Shown piece by piece: positions 17,220-22,209 of a stretch of DNA of 22,209 nt; position 1 is the first letter of the stretch, and every line of letters starts with the position of its first letter. Made by a program: the position numbers and the translations under genes. The stretch comes from Ophiothrix spiculata (Eukaryota > Echinodermata > Ophiuroidea > Amphilepidida > Ophiotrichidae), in NCBI GenBank assembly GCA_000969725.1, contig JXSR01S043155.1, one strand, 5' to 3'. A model generated the notes under the pieces. It did not search any database. It had not been told where the DNA came from and saw nothing but the letters and a program-made list of their open reading frames with translations.

Positions 17220-20200
17220 CTGTAAATTACAAAAGGTTAAGGTAAAACATCAGTTACATTGTAGAGTATTAGTAATGTGAGTGCAAGAAAGATGTCTATA
17301 ATAGCTGCCTTTATTAAAAAAATTAAATGGCACACTACATGAAAAAGAAATAAAAATACATTGCACACTACATAAAAAAATACTGGAGATTTATAGTGCG
17401 CTATGCCTTCCAGATTTCTAATTCCACATGGTCTCTGCACATTTTGCAGGTTTTAACTGACCACTGTGGCCCAAGTAAGCTTCATTCCACATCAAGCATC
17501 ATTTCAGGTTCTGCGGCAACCTCTAGGGGCACAGAATCTTGATCAGCCCATATACCATCGCTGCCTGGATCAGCTCCCCGAATATTGTATGAGACAATTA
17601 GCAGCTAGTTCCTTGTCTACGGGAATTTCAAGCATTTACAAATGTTGGCACCAGCGGGGTTTGAACTCAAGGACCTTCGCAAGCAAGTGACCTACCATTT
17701 GACTGCTAAAAGTCATACATACATGCTATATAATCTTGGGGCAGTGACTCTTAACATATTGGAAATGTCCTTGCATTCACATGATTTGAGAAATACCATA
17801 ATAAAGCTGCTTCACAATTACAAATTTGTACTCTACTCTGTCTTTTAAATCTCTTTGTAAAAATGGAAAATCTGTTTGTTATATGTTCTATGTCTGTCTT
17901 TTATACTGTATCTCTTATTATGGTATGTTTGTTTGTTAGTTCTTTTTGCAGTTTGTTCCATTAAGTTATTAGTTTATATATTAGGCCTAGGTTGTTTGCC
18001 TACACATGGCCCATATTATTTTCCCAATATTAAGTTGGCTTATTTTGCATTTTCTTAACAAAATGTCTGTTACACAACATAATGTAATTCTTGCATATGC
18101 AAGTGTGCTGAAAACAGGGAGTTGTAAAACATCTAAACTAATGACAGCCATTACACGGCACCTTACCTTCTAGCTTCTTCCTTTTGTATTTGACTGTAGC
18201 TAGCATCCATAAATCGTAAGGCATAATCACTTTCATATCCATATCTGAAAATTCCAACCATGAAAAAAGCAAAGAGTTTTAATAAGCACTTTGGAAGTAG
18301 GGATAAGATAGTCAAGTAAAAATACCACATGACCTCAAAAAATTGCAACAACACAAAATAAACAAAATGGCCGCTGTTGCAGGGGGGAAAATTTCAAAGT
18401 TGATCAAACCTTATTGTCATGTAGTTAATTCTAGGTAAAAAATATGTAATATTTATAGTGTTTCAATGATGCCTGTTGGTTCTGGTAAGTCTCATTGGTA
18501 CTACAAGATGCAATTAAATTGATATTTTGCTTATAGAAGTCTTGCAATTGTCTGCTGAAGAGTAGATAGACTGACAGCTATTCATGACTACTCATTCATT
18601 GTAGTGTCTTGATGGATTGGAATCGGCCTGATTTAAAGCTTATCAGATCGGAATCGGAATTACAAAAAAATCTATATTCTGCCGATCTCCCGAACCCCAG
18701 GAAAAGTGCAAAATATCAAGTTAATTCCATCTTGTAGCCAATGAGACTTACCAGAACCAACAGGCATAATTAAAACACTATATTTACATATTTTTGCTTA
18801 GAATTAACTATGACAAGCACTTGATACGTAAATAATTGATGGATTCACTGATATTGCGTTAATGTCGGCAATTCATTGTCCTCTGTAATATACACTTACA
18901 GAATCGGAATGGCCAATTTGAAACTATGCAAGATTGGAATCGGCCGATTACGATCTTGGGTAGATTGGTCAGACACAAAATGCCTTTCGCATGAGTGATC
19001 TGCAAAGCTCTAGATCTGGAATTGGGAAATTCATATGAACTCTCTGAACATACCTTTAAGGGCCCTGTCAACCCTCCATTTTAGAAAGTGGTTTTGCTCT
19101 GTAACTCAGCAACGAATAATTAAATCCATATAAAAGTACACATTTCTAGATGTGAATTTACATACTAAAGACGCTGGTCAAGTCAATTTTGGACAAAAAT
19201 GTGAAATTTTGGCCCTAAGGTCCAAAAAAGGTCCAAAAATCATGTTTTTGGCCCCAAAATTTACGGGAAAGCTAACTACACTTTGCTTTGGTAAAATTTT
19301 GAACTGCTTTACTTTTTAGAATCTAGAAAGCAATATCTGGGAACGCTTTTTTAAAAATTTTGATTTTTTTCTTCATTTTTGAAATATTGCCAAAAATAGG
19401 TTAAAATCCCACTGCTGACACCAAAATTTGTGTCAGAAGTGGGATTTTTGAGATTTTTTTGACCAATTTTTGACAATATCTCAAAAACTAAGAAAAAAAT
19501 CAAAAATTTGAAAAAAGCGTTCCTAGATTTTGCTTTCTAGATTCTAAAAAGTAAAATGGTTCGAAATTTCACCAAAGCAAAATTTAGTTAGCTTTCCCGT
19601 AAAATTTTGGGCCAAAAAAATTGATTTTTGGACCTAGGTCCAAAATGACACATTTTGGTCCAAAAATGACCTCACCATCATGTTCAGTATGCAAATTCGC
19701 TTCTAGAAACATATACTTTTATTTGGATTTAATCATCCGTTGCTGAGTTACAGAGCATAAAATATTTCAGAAAACGAAGGGTTGACAGGGCCCTAATCAG
19801 TGTCCGGGACATAAAACAAAATATCTAATCCTGTTGTGCTTACTTTGACTTATCATAACCAAAGATTTCCTTGATGTACGATGAGACATTACCACCTTCC
19901 TCTTCCAGCGGTGTATCATCGATGAAGCCATCGTCTTCATAGTCACTGTCTTCATCATCGCTGACGATGCGGCCATACTGTGCTTTTAGACCTGGTGCTG
20001 AGTATAAACACAAAATTGATATAAAAAAATCATTTAAATTCAATGAGTCTCAAATAGTTTCTCTGATAGTTGAATTGTTTTAGTCCATTAAATAAGTAAG
20101 TCTAACATCAAACTTTATTAACAGGATCCAATGGATATTTCATCATGCAAGTCGTATCTGAAATAGCTGCCAAAAGTTTTAACACCTTGTCACTTGATTG

Positions 20201-22209
20201 TGCAAAATCCCTCTTAATTTCCCTGCTACATGGAAGCAGCTCTTGAAATGTCATCTGCAGTACCATTTCATAAAAAATCAACCCAAGACTGAACATTATT
20301 ATGCTTTGAAGGATCCAAGTGTGGAAAAACTTGGATCCTGAGCATAATGATAAAATTGGATGATTTTCGTCCCATATTTATTTGTCTCGCTATGAGTTTA
20401 AAATATTTGTACAACTCATAGCTCGACCAATAAATATGGGCTAAATCTATCCAATTTTATAACATTATACAGTGTGCAATAATCTAAGTTAATAAAATGC
20501 AAAATGGCAGCTATTGCAGATATGACTTTCTTATTTTGTTCTTCATGTGAACACAATAAATTTCTGATATTTACAGCCTTGGATTCAATTTTTAACTCTT
20601 TTTAGTTGCTTATGGATGGTGGCTTCAATACATTTGTATGTTTACCTACATGAAAAAGTAACCAAAAATTCAAGTTACCCTTAGTTTGTTATCATCCAAT
20701 ATTAAAGGAGAGATACATGTATATATGCTTGGGTGCTGGTCATGAGACCAAAGATGCAGCACCCACTATATCTTTGATATTGTGTAAGAAATAAACAGGG
20801 AGCAAAAAATGTATCATTTGGCACCCTCCTAGAAAAGATATTAGGTATAACCTGAATGAATATGAAATGTAGCAATTATTATTCTATCATTTATGCCTGC
20901 AGAAGTTAAATAGAAAATACAAACCTGGTCTCTTCTTTGGTCTTCTGAATTCTCCATCCGATGGCCTAGCTCTATCCATATGAGATGAATGAGCTCTCTC
21001 CTGGTGACGCATGGCTGCCAGTGCTTTCTGTTTCTTCTTCTCCTTTTCTGTGAGAGGTCTTTCACTGCGACCATCTTGGCGCATTGGTGCCGAGGGCTTT
21101 TGTTTCTTTTTCTCCACTTGTGTGACAGGCCTGTCACTGCGACCATCTTGGCGCATCGGTACTGAGGGCTTTTGTTTCTTTTTCTCCATTTCTTTAAGAG
21201 GTCTATCACTGCGACCATCTTGGCGCATTGGTGCCGAGGGCTTTTGTTTCTTTTTCTCGACTTGTGCGACAGGTCCGTCACTGTGGCTGCTTTTTTGACG
21301 CATAATTGCCAAGGCCTTTTGCTTCTTTTTGTCCATCTCAGATAGGTGTCTTGCGTTGCGACCATCTTGCCATTGTCGTACATCAGCCATGGCTTTTTGT
21401 TTCTTCTTCTTCATTTCAATTTCTTCATCCCTCTCCCGCATTTTGGCTACAGCCTTTTGTTTCTTTTTCTCAATATTAGATAGAGGGCGCTCTCTGTCTT
21501 GGCCTATTTTGGCAGCAGCCTGTTGTTTCTTTCTCTGCGTTTCAGAAGACATCTTTTTCTTGTCCGTGTCTTGTCTGTCCCTGACTCCATTGGACACAAT
21601 TTTAGCTTTTTTATTTGGAGGTTGATCTTCTGATCTTTTAGTTCCTTCTCGAGAATGTTTTGATGCAATTTTAGATGATTCACCTTGTTTTAATTTGACA
21701 TAATTTTTTTCAGGTTGGGAACTAGATTTTGATGATTTTGAAATGTCTATCCTCTTGGAATCTCTACCATGCTGTGAACTACTTTTTGATTTGACTTTTT
21801 CATCCACAGCACAGTCTCTGGATGATTTCTGAGCACTATTAGATTCTAATTTTGATGATTTAGGCTTGTATTTTTCAGCAGCTTCTTTTATTTTCCCATT
21901 ACTAATACTTGATTTTCTGCTCTCTTCTTTATGAGCCCGACTACTGGACTGACCAGAGGACAAGGTAACCTCCTTTCCTTTCGATTTCTCTCCTGAATCT
22001 TTCAATTTTCCATTACTAATACTTGGTTTCTTGACTTCTTCTAATTTCTGAGACTTATTATTCCCCTGACTAGAAGGCACATTGGAGCTTTTTGATTTAG
22101 CTTTATACTTTTCAGCTGCTTCTTTAATATCTCCATTGACCTGAGGTTTTTTGTCCTTGTGCTTCTTATTGAATGAAGGCATTGCCTTGATAGTCCTACA
22201 TGGATTTTC
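17117..22209 (-). CDS. SPTY2D1: SPTY2D1 (SPT2 histone chaperone) homologue, 3' part (four exons)
   Basis: Exons 22209-20925, 19991-19844, 18244-18167 and 17219-17117 join in one frame (1,614 bases, 537 residues plus stop). The C-terminus carries the SPT2 domain: an acidic patch (SDDEDSDYEDDGFIDD), EIFGYDKSK, ESDYALRFMDAS and QKEEARSARLGMLEDLEDM, then a basic tail. These blocks match the human C-terminus in order (IFGYD, ESDYALRYMESS, LRLGMQEDLEEMR). Family knowledge: this domain binds histones H3-H4 and the protein acts in the nucleus or nucleolus during transcription. Human is 685 residues; here the N-terminal region is outside the window, and the frame stays open to the edge (9 codons before the first Met at 22180-22182). 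Most of the long exon is Lys/Ser-rich, low-complexity and repeat-bearing, unlike human. The start is not in view. Confidence 0.92.
17461..17725 (-). repeat. tRNA-derived SINE candidate in SPTY2D1 last intron
   Basis: On the minus strand, TAGCAGTCAAATGGTAGG (A-box-like, about 17707-17690) is followed by TTGCTTGCGAAGGTCC and GAGTTCAAACCCC (a good B box, about 17673-17661), then GCTGGTGCC resembling a tRNA 3' end. About 170 bp of non-tRNA body follows, with CCCCTAGAGGTTGCCGCAGA. The tRNA-head plus body order is typical of SINEs. I could not assign the body to a named central domain. Confidence 0.55.
17726..18166. other. SPTY2D1 intron remainder, T-rich
   Basis: The rest of the 947-bp last intron. 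T-rich low-complexity DNA with no gene or clear repeat. Confidence 0.45.
18167..18244 (-). CDS. SPTY2D1: SPTY2D1 exon: ESDYALRFMDAS block
   Basis: Acceptor attttcag ends at 18245, donor AG|gtaagg begins at 18166. The 78-bp exon encodes YGYESDYALRFMDASYSQIQ followed by KEEAR, part of the most conserved SPT2 segment. Phase 2 on both sides. Confidence 0.92.
18414..18816. mobile_element. Foldback element in SPTY2D1 intron, ~110-bp arms
   Basis: The left arm (18414-18530) starts TTGTCATGTAGTTAATTC and contains ATGCCTGTTGGTTCTGGTAA and GTCTCATTGG; the right arm (18709-18816) is its complement with few differences. The spacer holds a GATTGGAATCGGCC motif that reappears outside at about 18933-18947. 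No target duplication could be fixed and there is no coding content. Confidence 0.75.
19060..19793. mobile_element. 734-bp palindromic Harbinger-like MITE in SPTY2D1 intron
   Basis: The ends are GGGCCCTGTCAACCCT and its exact complement AGGGTTGACAGGGCCC, flanked by TAA (19057-19059 and 19794-19796), the PIF/Harbinger pattern. The two halves pair over nearly the whole length: TAACTCAGCAACG with CGTTGCTGAGTTA, ACGGGAAAGCTAACTA with TTAGTTAGCTTTCCCG, AATCCCACT...CTGACAC with GTGTCAG...AGTGGGATT. The loop is only about 8 bp, near 19423-19430. No coding frame. Confidence 0.88.
19844..19991 (-). CDS. SPTY2D1: SPTY2D1 exon: acidic patch and IFGYD block
   Basis: Encodes LKAQYGRIVSDDEDSDYEDD, then GFIDD, an acidic stretch and SYIKEIFGYDKS. 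Donor AA|gtaagc at 19843. Two acceptors six bases apart (tactcag before 19997 and caccag before 19991) both keep the frame, so the exon may also start at 19997 and add Ala-Pro. Confidence 0.9.
20294..20460. repeat. Two adjacent hairpins in SPTY2D1 intron
   Basis: Hairpin 1 (20294-20349) pairs GGATCCAAGT with ACTTGGATCC and outer CATTAT...ATGC with GCATAATG. Hairpin 2 (20350-20460) pairs ATAAAATTGGAT with ATCCAATTTTAT, CCCATATTTATT with AATAAATATGGG and GCTATGAGTT with AACTCATAGC. AACATTAT occurs at 20292-20299 and 20461-20468, possibly an 8-bp target duplication, in which case the two hairpins are one inserted element. Confidence 0.65.
20925..22209 (-). CDS. SPTY2D1: SPTY2D1 long middle exon with repeats (5' partial)
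   Basis: Runs open from the window edge to donor CCAG|gtttgt (20924-20919), ending in phase 1. It encodes a highly charged, probably disordered chain. Near its start, three copies of an NGxIKEAAEKYK-like motif are spaced about 40 residues apart (DNA period about 120 bp). Its last part has about eight units of a 20-26-residue repeat based on EKKKQKPSAPMRQDGRSDRP. ENPCRTIKA precedes the first Met, so that Met is unlikely to be the start. Confidence 0.88.

Noticed and set aside
20108-20296. 62-codon minus-strand open frame inside the SPTY2D1 intron
   Set aside because: No splice sites linking it in frame and no recognised domain. The real exons join without it.
21011-21298. Antisense 95-codon open frame opposite SPTY2D1
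   Set aside because: It is the mirror of the 72-bp repeat in the real coding strand, with no start context or domain.
20841-21383. 180-codon minus-strand open frame
   Set aside because: It is another frame of the SPTY2D1 repeat exon and is explained by the Lys-rich repeat composition.
1-22209. LTR, retroviral or Polinton-type elements
   Set aside because: No long direct terminal repeats, primer-binding site, or polymerase, integrase or capsid-like frames were seen.

Overview
This is a gene-poor, AT-rich animal genome window with two convergent protein-coding genes, both cut by the window edges. Spliceosomal introns (GT...AG, all three phases), tRNA-like short elements and a dense set of cut-and-paste DNA transposon derivatives point to a metazoan. 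The repeat style suggests a marine invertebrate, perhaps an echinoderm, hemichordate or similar, but the species call is weak. No bacterial, viral, CRISPR or LTR-type feature was seen.

Left end (1-2775, + strand): the last three coding exons of DNAJC24/DPH4, the J-domain co-chaperone of diphthamide synthesis. They hold the end of the J domain, a linker, and the CSL zinc finger. Intron 1 contains a damaged second copy of the upstream exon and a 601-bp Harbinger-like element that ends 32 bp before the next exon. Intron 2 contains an unusual foldback element whose two arms are arrays of short repeats.

Middle (2776-17050): intergenic DNA made largely of nested non-autonomous DNA transposons. The clearest are a Tc1/mariner-like element with long inverted repeats (5998-7436); two copies of one inverted-repeat family (4050-5480 and 8102-8778) that date each other's insertions; hAT-like elements with 8-bp target duplications (9525-9852, 14059-14234, 16113-16393); a Harbinger-like element whose left end has been amplified into a 118-bp tandem array (14345-14921); and tRNA-like SINE candidates. 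A 435-base assembly gap lies at 10220-10654.

Right end (17117-22209, - strand): the last four exons of SPTY2D1, the SPT2 histone H3-H4 chaperone. A lysine-rich, repeat-bearing middle region is followed by the conserved C-terminal SPT2 domain. Its introns carry large palindromes, including a 734-bp element that is almost entirely one hairpin and would be transcribed in the pre-mRNA.

The two genes have no obvious functional link. They are tail-to-tail neighbours separated by about 14 kb of repeats. I found no convincing new multi-gene system. The most interesting material is structural: foldback and palindromic elements, nested insertions with recoverable empty sites, and young internal repeats in SPTY2D1.
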